In this document: one piece after another, positions 1 to 5,691 of the stretch
Position numbering within the stretch: position 1 is the first letter of the stretch
How the letters are laid out: each line of letters starts with the position of its first letter
Source of the DNA: Parabacteroides sp.
GTDB taxonomy: Bacteria; Bacteroidota; Bacteroidia; Bacteroidales; Tannerellaceae
Assembly: GCA_019411205.1 (NCBI GenBank)
Contig: DXRF01000065.1
Span: forward strand, 4,930 to 12,344
Length of the DNA stretch: 7,415 nucleotides
Reading direction: 5' to 3'
The notes under the pieces: model-generated
The model's input: the letters and a program-made list of their open reading frames with translations, nothing else
The model's database searches: none
Told to the model about the DNA's origin: nothing
Program-made: the position numbers and the translations under genes

Positions 1-1025
1 AAACGTTGATCCCCTGGTCGGCGGCTCCTTCCGGATGGCTGGATGAATTTTATAAGGAACATGGCTATATCCCGGCTTTGAAACCGGGTGAAAAGGAAAC
101 GGTGGCTAACGTCTCTCCGTGGGAAAAACGTCAGCCGGTCGCCGTTACCTTAGGAACAGCTTATGACGAATGGTGCCTTTCTCAGATTGCGGCCGAATTG
201 GGAAAGAAAGAGGATGCGGAATATTTTCTTGCCCGGTCTTATAACTACCGGAACCTCTTTAATCCGGAAACTCGTTTCTTCCATCCGAAGGATAAGGACG
301 GCCAATTTATCGAAGGTGTGGATTACCGGTATTCTGGTGGTTTGGGCGCTCGTGATTATTATGATGAAAACAATGGCTATGTTTATCGTTGGGATGTACA
401 ACACAATATCGGCGACCTGGTTTCGCTCATCGGGGGAAATGAGGTCTTTACGGCTGCCCTCGATTCGATGTTCGATACTCCTTTAGGCATGTCCAAGTGG
501 CAATTCTATTCGTTTCTGCCGGACCATACCGGTAATGTCGGTATGTTCTCGATGGCAAATGAACCGAGCCTGCATATCCCGTATCTGTATAACTATGCCG
601 GACAACCTTGGAAGACGCAGAAACGCATCCGTGTCCTGCTTGACCAGTGGTTCCGTAACGACCTGATGGGAGTTCCGGGTGATGAAGACGGTGGCGGTAT
701 GTCTGCCTTCGTGGTGTTTAGTATGATGGGATTTTATCCGGTGACACCGGGATCTCCGACTTATAATATCGGTAGTCCGGTCTTTTCGGATGTGAAGATT
801 GATCTCGGCGATGGTAACGTGTTCGAGATTGTAGCAGATGGTGCTACCCATGATAATAAATATGTGCAATCGGTCACGTTGAACGGCAAAGAGTTGAATC
901 AACCCTGGTTTGACCATAGCCAGATCACTGCCGGCGGTGTCCTGTCTTTGAAGATGGGGGCGAAAGCAAATAAAGAATGGGGGATTGGAAATCCTCCGCC
1001 ATCGGTGGGTCCGATGCAGAAGTAA
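1..1025 (+). CDS. GH92 family alpha-mannosidase, C-terminal part (5' end outside window)
   Basis: This is the C-terminal 340 or so residues of a glycoside hydrolase family 92 exo-alpha-mannosidase, a calcium-dependent inverting enzyme that trims mannose from N-glycans or yeast mannan, usually in the periplasm or at the cell surface. The frame is open to the left edge (first full codon at position 3), so the TTG at 6 is internal and not a start. Numbering from that TTG, the catalytic (alpha/alpha)6 portion shows Y-D-E-N-N-G around E121, which aligns with the family's catalytic acid. It also shows NEPSLHIPYLYNYAGQPWKTQ (185-205) and GDEDGGGMSAF (225-235), whose D226 and D228 match the catalytic-base/calcium region. 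From about residue 250 a beta-sandwich C-terminal domain follows. GH92 enzymes are usually about 740-780 residues, so a little over half is missing, including any signal peptide. Linkage specificity cannot be assigned from this part. The family call is firm. Confidence 0.93.
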   Translation, partial: TLIPWSAAPSGWLDEFYKEHGYIPALKPGEKETVANVSPWEKRQPVAVTLGTAYDEWCLSQIAAELGKKEDAEYFLARSYNYRNLFNPETRFFHPKDKDGQFIEGVDYRYSGGLGARDYYDENNGYVYRWDVQHNIGDLVSLIGGNEVFTAALDSMFDTPLGMSKWQFYSFLPDHTGNVGMFSMANEPSLHIPYLYNYAGQPWKTQKRIRVLLDQWFRNDLMGVPGDEDGGGMSAFVVFSMMGFYPVTPGSPTYNIGSPVFSDVKIDLGDGNVFEIVADGATHDNKYVQSVTLNGKELNQPWFDHSQITAGGVLSLKMGAKANKEWGIGNPPPSVGPMQK

Positions 1026-1035
1026 TAAAAAAGCG

Positions 1036-1088
1036 GTGTGCATTCTGTGTTTTACTTGCATAAAAACATAAGAATGCACACTTTTTTT
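1036..1088. terminator. Bidirectional intrinsic terminator between GH92 gene and histidine kinase
   Basis: Two perfectly complementary 11-nt arms, GTGTGCATTCT (1036-1046) and AGAATGCACAC (1071-1081), enclose a 24-nt loop. On the + strand the stem is followed at once by seven Ts (1082-1088). On the - strand it is followed, after three bases, by six Ts (the complement of 1027-1032). The hairpin lies between two convergent genes and overlaps the kinase stop codon (1087-1089), so it probably ends both transcripts. The 24-nt loop is longer than usual. Confidence 0.8.
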
Positions 1089-2835
1089 ATTCAAGTGGTA
1101 GTGTGAACCAGAAAGTAGAACCGGAACCTTTTACAGAATCGACTCCGATTGTCCCGTTCAGGTTATCGATGATAGTCCTGCTGATCGTCAATCCCAGACC
1201 GGTTCCTTGTTTAAACTCATTTATTTTGATGAAGCGTTCGAATATACGTTTTCGGTCATCCTCGGAAATGCCGATTCCGGTGTCCTGTACGCTCACGCGC
1301 AAATAATTTCTTTCTTGTTTGTAGGAGATCGTAATGCTCCCTTTTTCCGTGAATTTGATTGCATTATTTACGAAGTTCAATATGACCTGCATAATACGCT
1401 GAGGATCTGTTTTCAGCCGGATGGAGGGCAACTCTTTGTCAAATACTAACTTTACACCCAGTTTCATCTTGAGAAAGCTTGCCTGGAATACCTCTTCGCA
1501 AATCTCTTTGATATTCGTTTCGGTAATGTGATAATCAAGTGTGCCGGATTCTATTTTCGAAAAGTCCAGGATATCATCTATCAGATGGAGTAATAAATCA
1601 TTATTTTTGTGGATGATTTCCAAGTATTCCTTTTTCTCGTCTTCGTCCGGAGTTTCGGCTACTATATCGGAAAAGCCGACGATCGCATTTAAAGGTGTAC
1701 GGATTTCATGACTCATGTTTGCCAAGAAAGCGGACTTCAATTTGTCTGCTTCCTTCACGCGGATCAGTTCATTGTCTCTTTCCCGTTTCTCTTTGGCCTT
1801 CCGGTAATTCTCTGTATCGTCTAAAACAATATACAGATACCCGAATATCTTGTTTCGCCAATCTTTTAATGTAATGCCCGTTACTTGCAGGTGCTTTTCT
1901 CCATCTTTGATGGCGGTTGTATAATATTGGGTGTCTTTGATGGAATGAAAATTATAGTCTAATATGAAAGTGACGTCTTCTCCATTTTTCAGTTTATGGT
2001 TGACCCATTCCGGGATATTCGGATTCTGAAACATATTGACGCCGATTGCACTTTCACGTGTCGTTCCGAATATTTCCAAGTCAGCATCATTCAGATCGAG
2101 TAAGGTTCCATCAATGTCATATAGTTCGACTCCCAAAGATAGCTTTTCAAAAATAATGCGGAATTTAGCTTCGCTTTTAAGCATCAGGTTGGCCGAATGT
2201 TCCATGATGTGCTGGGCATGTTCCCGTCCGATCGCTATGGATACGATATCGGCCAATACCCGTAGATTTTCGATATCGAGGGCATTCCAGTTCGAATATT
2301 TCTTGACGGAGTCCAAACCGATAAACCCGTATACTCTTCCTTGGCTCGAAACCGGGAGAGCCAGAAGTGAGAGGACGTCCTGAAGTTCCAGCAGATGTTG
2401 CTCGGCTACCGCAACCGGAGGCATTTTAGCCGTATCATAGATGATAATGTCTTTCCCGGCTTTGATCTGATCTATCCACCAGGGGATATCGTCTTTCGAT
2501 AACTGTCTTAACAGATCTTCCCGCATCGAGATAATGCCTTCGGAGGTCACTTCATGGGTAAGATCGACGATAGAACTTTGTTCGTCGAAGATACCGATAT
2601 ATACACGTTCTACATCGAAGAAATGCAGGATATGCAATAGTGCTTTGTCTATGATGGCTGCGTCGTTGGTGCTAAGTAAAAGAGAAAGGACATCCGATAT
2701 TGTTTTGCGTAAGACAATCATATTGACCATCATTTTGTTCGAACAGGAAATGGAGTCACTCTCGGCCTGTTCCTTCTTTAGCCGTTCAATTTCAGATATC
2801 AGATCTTTCCTTGAATAATCCCTATATTTATCCAT
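1087..2835 (-). CDS. Soluble GAF-PAS sensor histidine kinase (orphan)
   Basis: A 582-residue cytoplasmic sensor kinase. No signal peptide or transmembrane segment is visible. In order: a short charged helix (8-26); a GAF domain (about 45-205) ending in the typical YGFIGLDS...LADIVSIAI pattern; a PAS domain (about 221-345); a helical linker (345-366); a HisKA dimerisation domain with the H-box FLANMSHEIRTPLNAIVGFS (370-389) and phospho-acceptor H376; and a HATPase_c domain. The ATPase carries the N-box around N487/N491, the G1 box DTGIGI (518-523), the F-box FERF (532-535) and the G2 box GTGLGL (544-549). All catalytic motifs are intact, so it should autophosphorylate. There is no receiver or DNA-binding domain and no response regulator nearby, so its partner is encoded elsewhere. 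The GAF/PAS ligand cannot be inferred. The ATG at 2835 gives a natural N-terminus. No Shine-Dalgarno sequence is present, which is normal in Bacteroidetes. Confidence 0.92.
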   Translation of the reverse strand: MDKYRDYSRKDLISEIERLKKEQAESDSISCSNKMMVNMIVLRKTISDVLSLLLSTNDAAIIDKALLHILHFFDVERVYIGIFDEQSSIVDLTHEVTSEGIISMREDLLRQLSKDDIPWWIDQIKAGKDIIIYDTAKMPPVAVAEQHLLELQDVLSLLALPVSSQGRVYGFIGLDSVKKYSNWNALDIENLRVLADIVSIAIGREHAQHIMEHSANLMLKSEAKFRIIFEKLSLGVELYDIDGTLLDLNDADLEIFGTTRESAIGVNMFQNPNIPEWVNHKLKNGEDVTFILDYNFHSIKDTQYYTTAIKDGEKHLQVTGITLKDWRNKIFGYLYIVLDDTENYRKAKEKRERDNELIRVKEADKLKSAFLANMSHEIRTPLNAIVGFSDIVAETPDEDEKKEYLEIIHKNNDLLLHLIDDILDFSKIESGTLDYHITETNIKEICEEVFQASFLKMKLGVKLVFDKELPSIRLKTDPQRIMQVILNFVNNAIKFTEKGSITISYKQERNYLRVSVQDTGIGISEDDRKRIFERFIKINEFKQGTGLGLTISRTIIDNLNGTIGVDSVKGSGSTFWFTLPLE

Positions 2836-2853
2836 CTGTGAAATTGTATGAGG

Positions 2854-2872
2854 TGCAAAATTATATTTTGCA
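2854..2872. repeat. Perfect 8-bp-arm palindrome in the histidine kinase promoter (possible operator)
   Basis: The arms TGCAAAAT (2854-2861) and ATTTTGCA (2865-2872) are exact reverse complements separated by TAT. The 19-bp palindrome overlaps both candidate -7 elements of the kinase and lies near its expected transcription start. A dimeric regulator bound here would block the promoter. No U-tract follows, so it is unlikely to be a terminator. Operator function is an inference. Confidence 0.4.
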
Positions 2873-2878
2873 AATGTA
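2871..2878 (-). promoter_or_regulatory. Candidate -7 promoter element for the histidine kinase
   Basis: On the - strand this reads TACATTTG, a full match to the Bacteroidetes primary-sigma -7 consensus TAnnTTTG. It would start transcription roughly 30 nt before the kinase ATG. No convincing -33 TTTG lies 19-21 nt upstream. A second match, TAATTTTG (complement of 2856-2863), lies 15 bp downstream, so which element is used is uncertain. Confidence 0.45.
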
Positions 2879-2984
2879 GAGATAATTATTGATATTCAGG
2901 GAAAATAAAAATATTAATCTGTCTTGTCCGGGAACGGATAAAGGTTTATTGAGTACAGTCCATTCCATGTATGAAAAATAGTCG

Positions 2985-2992
2985 TATATTTG
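2985..2992 (+). promoter_or_regulatory. Candidate -7 promoter element for the UpxY-like gene
   Basis: TATATTTG matches TAnnTTTG exactly and ends only 8 bp before the ATG at 3001. Transcription from it would start at or within a few bases of that ATG, giving a leaderless or nearly leaderless mRNA. No clear -33 element is seen 19-21 bp upstream. This position supports the 3001 start over the in-frame ATG at 2971, which lies upstream of the element. Confidence 0.4.
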
Positions 2993-3000
2993 TGTACGTT

Positions 3001-3513
3001 ATGGAAAAAAAAGAACTTAAGATAAACGCCGATAAGACAAACTGGTATGTGTTGTATACCGCTCCCAGAGCGGAAAAGCAGGTGAGGGACCGGATTGATG
3101 CGCTTGGAGTCGAGTGCTGGCTTCCGCTTCATCGTGCACCCAGGGTTTGGTCTGACCGTGTCAAAATCGTGGAGTTGCCATTATTTAACTCTTATCTGTT
3201 TGTACGGTGTACCGACCCGGAGTTAAGAAATCTGACCCGAGTGTATGGCGTGGCCCGTATCGTCTATTACAATGGAAAACCGGCTGTTGTTCGCCAGAAA
3301 GAGATCGACGCCATTCAGGATTTTCTCGACCAAGCATCCGAACATGCTTTATGTCCCGGCGAAGAGGTCGAGATCCTTTGCGGAGCCATGAAACATGTTT
3401 CCGGAAAAGTAAAGAAGATCAAAAAGAATCATTTGGTTCTATTCCTTGAACAATTGGGGGCTACCGTCTGTGTCAGACTGGACGACGTTGCCCGGGTGGA
3501 CCGGTTGAAATAA
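3001..3513 (+). CDS. UpxY-like NusG-family transcription antitermination factor
   Basis: A 170-residue NusG paralogue of the UpxY type. These proteins bind elongating RNA polymerase and let it read through long, usually polysaccharide-synthesis, operons. The N-terminal NGN domain begins with NWYVLYTAPRAEKQV (14-28) and continues with the family-typical ECWLPLHR segment (38-45), LPLFNSYLFVRC (59-70) and GVARIVYYNGKPAVV (83-97). A KOW-like C-terminal domain follows, with PGEEVEI (119-125) and GKVKKIKKNHLVLFLEQLG (135-153). Length is typical of the family. An in-frame ATG at 2971 would add ten residues with no family resemblance and lies before the best promoter element, so 3001 is preferred. 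UpxY genes normally lead capsule loci and are followed by upxZ. Here the next gene is convergent cobQ, so this is an orphan copy. The target operon is unknown; LoaP-like or other NusG-paralogue roles are possible. Confidence 0.85.
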   Translation: MEKKELKINADKTNWYVLYTAPRAEKQVRDRIDALGVECWLPLHRAPRVWSDRVKIVELPLFNSYLFVRCTDPELRNLTRVYGVARIVYYNGKPAVVRQKEIDAIQDFLDQASEHALCPGEEVEILCGAMKHVSGKVKKIKKNHLVLFLEQLGATVCVRLDDVARVDRLK

Positions 3514-3522
3514 TGATAATTG

Positions 3523-5046
3523 TCAGACCAGTTGCCGATAGATATAATCCATATCGACATGTTTCCTGACTAAAGCCGCCAACTTATCGTATTGTTCTTC
3601 TTTGAATGCGGCATAGTCGAAAGGGAGGTCTGCCATTTCTTTATCAAATCCTTCGGCGAGGTTATTCAAAACCTCCGGGTTGTCCAGTATCCCGTGCATG
3701 TAGCTGCCCCAGCATGTGCTATTCAGATAATAACCGTCTGTCCGTCCGTCGTCGAGGATGGCTACCGGGCTTTCGGGGGCGTCGCCAAGCAGCGTTGTCC
3801 GTCCCATATGTATCTCGTAGCCGTGACAGTCGTAGGGGATGGTTTGCGAACCGTCCTTACAGGAACCGTCCTTGCATAGCCCGGGCAGAAAGGCAAAGGT
3901 GCTTTGGCGGGTTATTTTTTCCGGTTCGATGATCGTGCATTGCGGCAGCAGGCCCAATCCGGGGACGGCAGGCAGGTTCCCTTCGATTGCTTTCGGGTCT
4001 TCGAGGCGTGCTCCCATCATCTGATACCCTCCACAGATGCCGATAACTTTTTTACCGTTTTTGTGGGCACGGATAATCGCTTCGGCTATACCGCTTGCCC
4101 GCAGGCTTTGAAGATCTGAAAGTGTATTTTTGGAGCCGGGGAGCAGGATGATATCCGCTTTTTCTATCTCGTCGATGTTGTTCGTATAATAGGCATTGAA
4201 GCGGGGGTCCATGTCCAATACATCAAAGTCGGTGAAATTGGACATCCGTTTCAGCAAAATGATCGCAACGTTGATCTTTCCGTCCCGGTAAGTATTGTGT
4301 TTCATATCGAGGGCGACCGAATCTTCTTCTTCGATCTTGATATCGCGAAACCAAGGGATCACACCTACTACCGGTATACCGGTCAAGTCCTCGATAATTT
4401 TCCTGCCGTCATCAAAAAGAGAAGCGTCTCCCCTGAATTTATTGATAATGATCCCTTTCATCAAAGCTCTTTCTTCCGGCTTCAGAAGGGCAATTGTTCC
4501 GTAAACAGATCCGAAAACGCCGCCTCGGTCTATATCGGCAACCAGAAAGGTAGCCGCTCCGGCCTGTTCGGCCATCCGCATATTGGTGATGTCTCGGTCA
4601 CGTAGGTTCAGTTCGGAAATACTGCCGGCCCCTTCCAATACGATCGGGCTATAGCGACTTTCCAGGCGGTGGAAGGCTTCAATCGCCTCTTTGAATAGTT
4701 CCTCTTTTCGGTTTTGCATACCGAAATAATCCCGTGCAGACATGTTCCCGACCGGCCGGCCGTTCAAGACGACCTGGGAGCTTTTATCATTCGTCGGTTT
4801 TAGCAATACTGGGTTCATATCCGTATGCGGGGCGATCCCGCAGGCTTCGGCCTGTACCACCTGTGCACGTCCCATTTCTCCTCCTTCGGGAGTGGAGTAG
4901 GAGTTGAGTGACATATTTTGCGCCTTGAATGGTGCCGGATGATATCCGTCTTGTTTGAATATACGGCAGAATGCAGCATTGATAACGCTTTTGCCCGCAT
5001 CGGAACAAGTCCCGACAAACATGATCGGTTTTAGGCGTACGTTCAT
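3523..5046 (-). CDS. cobQ: Cobyric acid synthase (glutamine-hydrolysing)
   Basis: A 507-residue enzyme of adenosylcobalamin synthesis. It uses ATP and glutamine to amidate side chains b, d, e and g of adenosyl-cobyrinic acid a,c-diamide, giving cobyric acid (CbiP in the anaerobic pathway). The N-terminal BioD-like ATPase domain has a P-loop-type GTCSDAGKS (12-20), then KAQNMSLNSY (41-50) and LEGAGSISELNL (137-148). The C-terminal class I glutamine amidotransferase domain (about 258-455) has the nucleophile C338 in GICGGYQMMG (336-345) and the catalytic H451 in GSYMHGILDN (447-456). Length and motifs are those of a complete, active enzyme. A repeated CKDGS-CKDGS (391-400) sits between the two catalytic motifs. 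The ATG overlaps the stop of the upstream acetyltransferase gene by 4 nt and has a canonical GGAGG site 7 nt before it, so the two are translationally coupled. No other cob/cbi gene and no cobalamin riboswitch are seen nearby. Confidence 0.96.
   Translation of the reverse strand: MNVRLKPIMFVGTCSDAGKSVINAAFCRIFKQDGYHPAPFKAQNMSLNSYSTPEGGEMGRAQVVQAEACGIAPHTDMNPVLLKPTNDKSSQVVLNGRPVGNMSARDYFGMQNRKEELFKEAIEAFHRLESRYSPIVLEGAGSISELNLRDRDITNMRMAEQAGAATFLVADIDRGGVFGSVYGTIALLKPEERALMKGIIINKFRGDASLFDDGRKIIEDLTGIPVVGVIPWFRDIKIEEEDSVALDMKHNTYRDGKINVAIILLKRMSNFTDFDVLDMDPRFNAYYTNNIDEIEKADIILLPGSKNTLSDLQSLRASGIAEAIIRAHKNGKKVIGICGGYQMMGARLEDPKAIEGNLPAVPGLGLLPQCTIIEPEKITRQSTFAFLPGLCKDGSCKDGSQTIPYDCHGYEIHMGRTTLLGDAPESPVAILDDGRTDGYYLNSTCWGSYMHGILDNPEVLNNLAEGFDKEMADLPFDYAAFKEEQYDKLAALVRKHVDMDYIYRQLV
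3848..3877 (-). repeat. 15-bp tandem duplication inside cobQ
   Basis: Two adjacent 15-bp units (3848-3862 and 3863-3877) match at 13 of 15 bases; the first 11 bases, GAACCGTCCTT, are identical. On the coding strand they give CKDGS twice in a row (CobQ residues 391-400). The unit is a multiple of three, so the frame is kept. The insertion lies between the glutaminase Cys and His motifs, probably in a loop. Confidence 0.75.
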
Positions 5047-5546
5047 CTCTTTACCTCCATTCTCATTATGTAATCGTTCATGTAATAGCCGTTCCCGATA
5101 TGGAAATCACGGGTTGCATGTTCGTGAAATCCCATATGCTTGTAGAAGCCTACGGCTGGGTTGTGGCGGTTTACGTTCAGCTCTATCGTGAAGGGACCCG
5201 GATGGATTGTTTTCAGGTAAGCTATTCCCTGTTCGATTATGAAACGCCCGATTCCCGAACCATGCAGGGAGGGTAAAGAATATATTTTTTGAAATTCATA
5301 TAAATCCTTTTCTACGGTTTCGATGGATAGGTAACCAGAAGGGACACCGTCGGCATAGATGATGAAGAACTGGTGGTGAAGTTCGCTCATCTGCTTTAGA
5401 AGGCTTTCATGGCTGTACATCATCTCGAACATATAGTCGAGCTGTTCGCGGGAGAGGATGGAACCATAGGTGGGTTCCCATATATTGGATGCCAAAGTCC
5501 GGATTAAAGGACAATCGGCAAGGGTTGCTTTTTCGATGGAAAACAT
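5043..5546 (-). CDS. GNAT family N-acetyltransferase
   Basis: A 167-residue single-domain GNAT enzyme that transfers the acetyl group of acetyl-CoA to an amine. The fold runs from MFSIEKATLADCPLIRTLA at the N-terminus, through beta4/motif A, KIYSLPSLHGSGIGRFIIEQG (87-107), where GSGIG (96-100) is the pyrophosphate-binding Q/R-x-x-G-x-G/A loop, to motif B, NVNRHNPAVGFYKHMGF (124-140). The C-terminal NGYYMNDYIMRMEV resembles PaiA-like polyamine/diamine acetyltransferases, but the substrate cannot be assigned from sequence alone. The ATG at 5546 puts the usual N-terminal beta strand at residues 2-8. The stop overlaps the cobQ start (ATGA), so the two genes form an operon with this one first. No metabolic link between a GNAT and cobyric acid synthase is established; the pairing may be only co-expression. 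Confidence 0.88.
   Translation of the reverse strand: MFSIEKATLADCPLIRTLASNIWEPTYGSILSREQLDYMFEMMYSHESLLKQMSELHHQFFIIYADGVPSGYLSIETVEKDLYEFQKIYSLPSLHGSGIGRFIIEQGIAYLKTIHPGPFTIELNVNRHNPAVGFYKHMGFHEHATRDFHIGNGYYMNDYIMRMEVKR
5054..5058 (-). promoter_or_regulatory. Canonical Shine-Dalgarno site for cobQ
   Basis: On the - strand GGAGG lies 7 nt upstream of the cobQ ATG (5046), inside the 3' end of the acetyltransferase gene. No other gene in this window has such a site, in line with the weak use of Shine-Dalgarno pairing in Bacteroidetes. With the ATGA overlap it fixes the cobQ start and supports translational coupling. Confidence 0.7.
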
Positions 5547-5563
5547 ATATTTGGGATTTATGT

Positions 5564-5609
5564 AGATGACATAAAATACGGCACAAAGATAGAATGCAAA
5601 TTGTCATCT
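5564..5609. repeat. Inverted repeat flanking the GNAT-cobQ -7 element
   Basis: AGATGACA (5564-5571) and TGTCATCT (5602-5609) are exact 8-bp reverse complements separated by 30 bp that contain the candidate -7 box. The arms are 38 bp apart, about three and a half helical turns. They could be paired regulator half-sites or a weak hairpin. Function is inferred only from position, and a chance match cannot be excluded. Confidence 0.3.
5584..5591 (-). promoter_or_regulatory. Promoter (-7 element) of the GNAT-cobQ operon
   Basis: On the - strand this is TATCTTTG, an exact TAnnTTTG match and identical to the -7 box found before dps in this window. It predicts transcription starting about 30 nt before the acetyltransferase ATG. 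A good -33 TTTG at the expected distance is not seen. The short leader leaves no room for a cobalamin riboswitch. Confidence 0.55.
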
Positions 5610-5631
5610 CGGTCGAAAAAAGGGAAAAATA

Positions 5632-5680
5632 TTTTTTTATGGGACGAAAGCTGTTTTTGATTGCTTCCGTCCCATGAAAA
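5632..5680 (-). terminator. Hairpin terminator after oxyR
   Basis: The 13-nt arms ATGGGACGAAAGC (5639-5651) and GCTTCCGTCCCAT (5663-5675) pair with a single mismatch around an 11-nt loop, 17 bp past the oxyR stop. On the - strand the stem can lengthen by pairing the Us complementary to the A-run at 5677-5681 with the As complementary to 5632-5638. A short U-run (UAUUUUU) follows. This fits an intrinsic terminator for oxyR, though the U-run is not immediately next to the GC stem. Confidence 0.6.
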
Positions 5681-5691
5681 ACAGTTTCGTT

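Noticed and set aside
483..1094. A 203-codon open frame on the - strand opposite the GH92 gene
   Set aside because: It is antisense to a conserved enzyme domain, runs through the terminator hairpin, and its translation resembles no protein family I recognise. It is a shadow frame.
2971..3000. Upstream start for the UpxY-like protein
   Set aside because: The ten added residues do not fit the NGN domain, and the best promoter element lies downstream of this ATG.
3514..3525. TGATAATTGTCA near-palindrome as a terminator between UpxY-like gene and cobQ
   Set aside because: It is AT-rich, has no loop or U-tract, and would form too weak a hairpin.
4745..4765. GC-rich palindromic CCGGCCGG in cobQ as a regulatory site
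   Set aside because: It simply encodes the conserved GRPVG segment of CobQ and has no supporting context.
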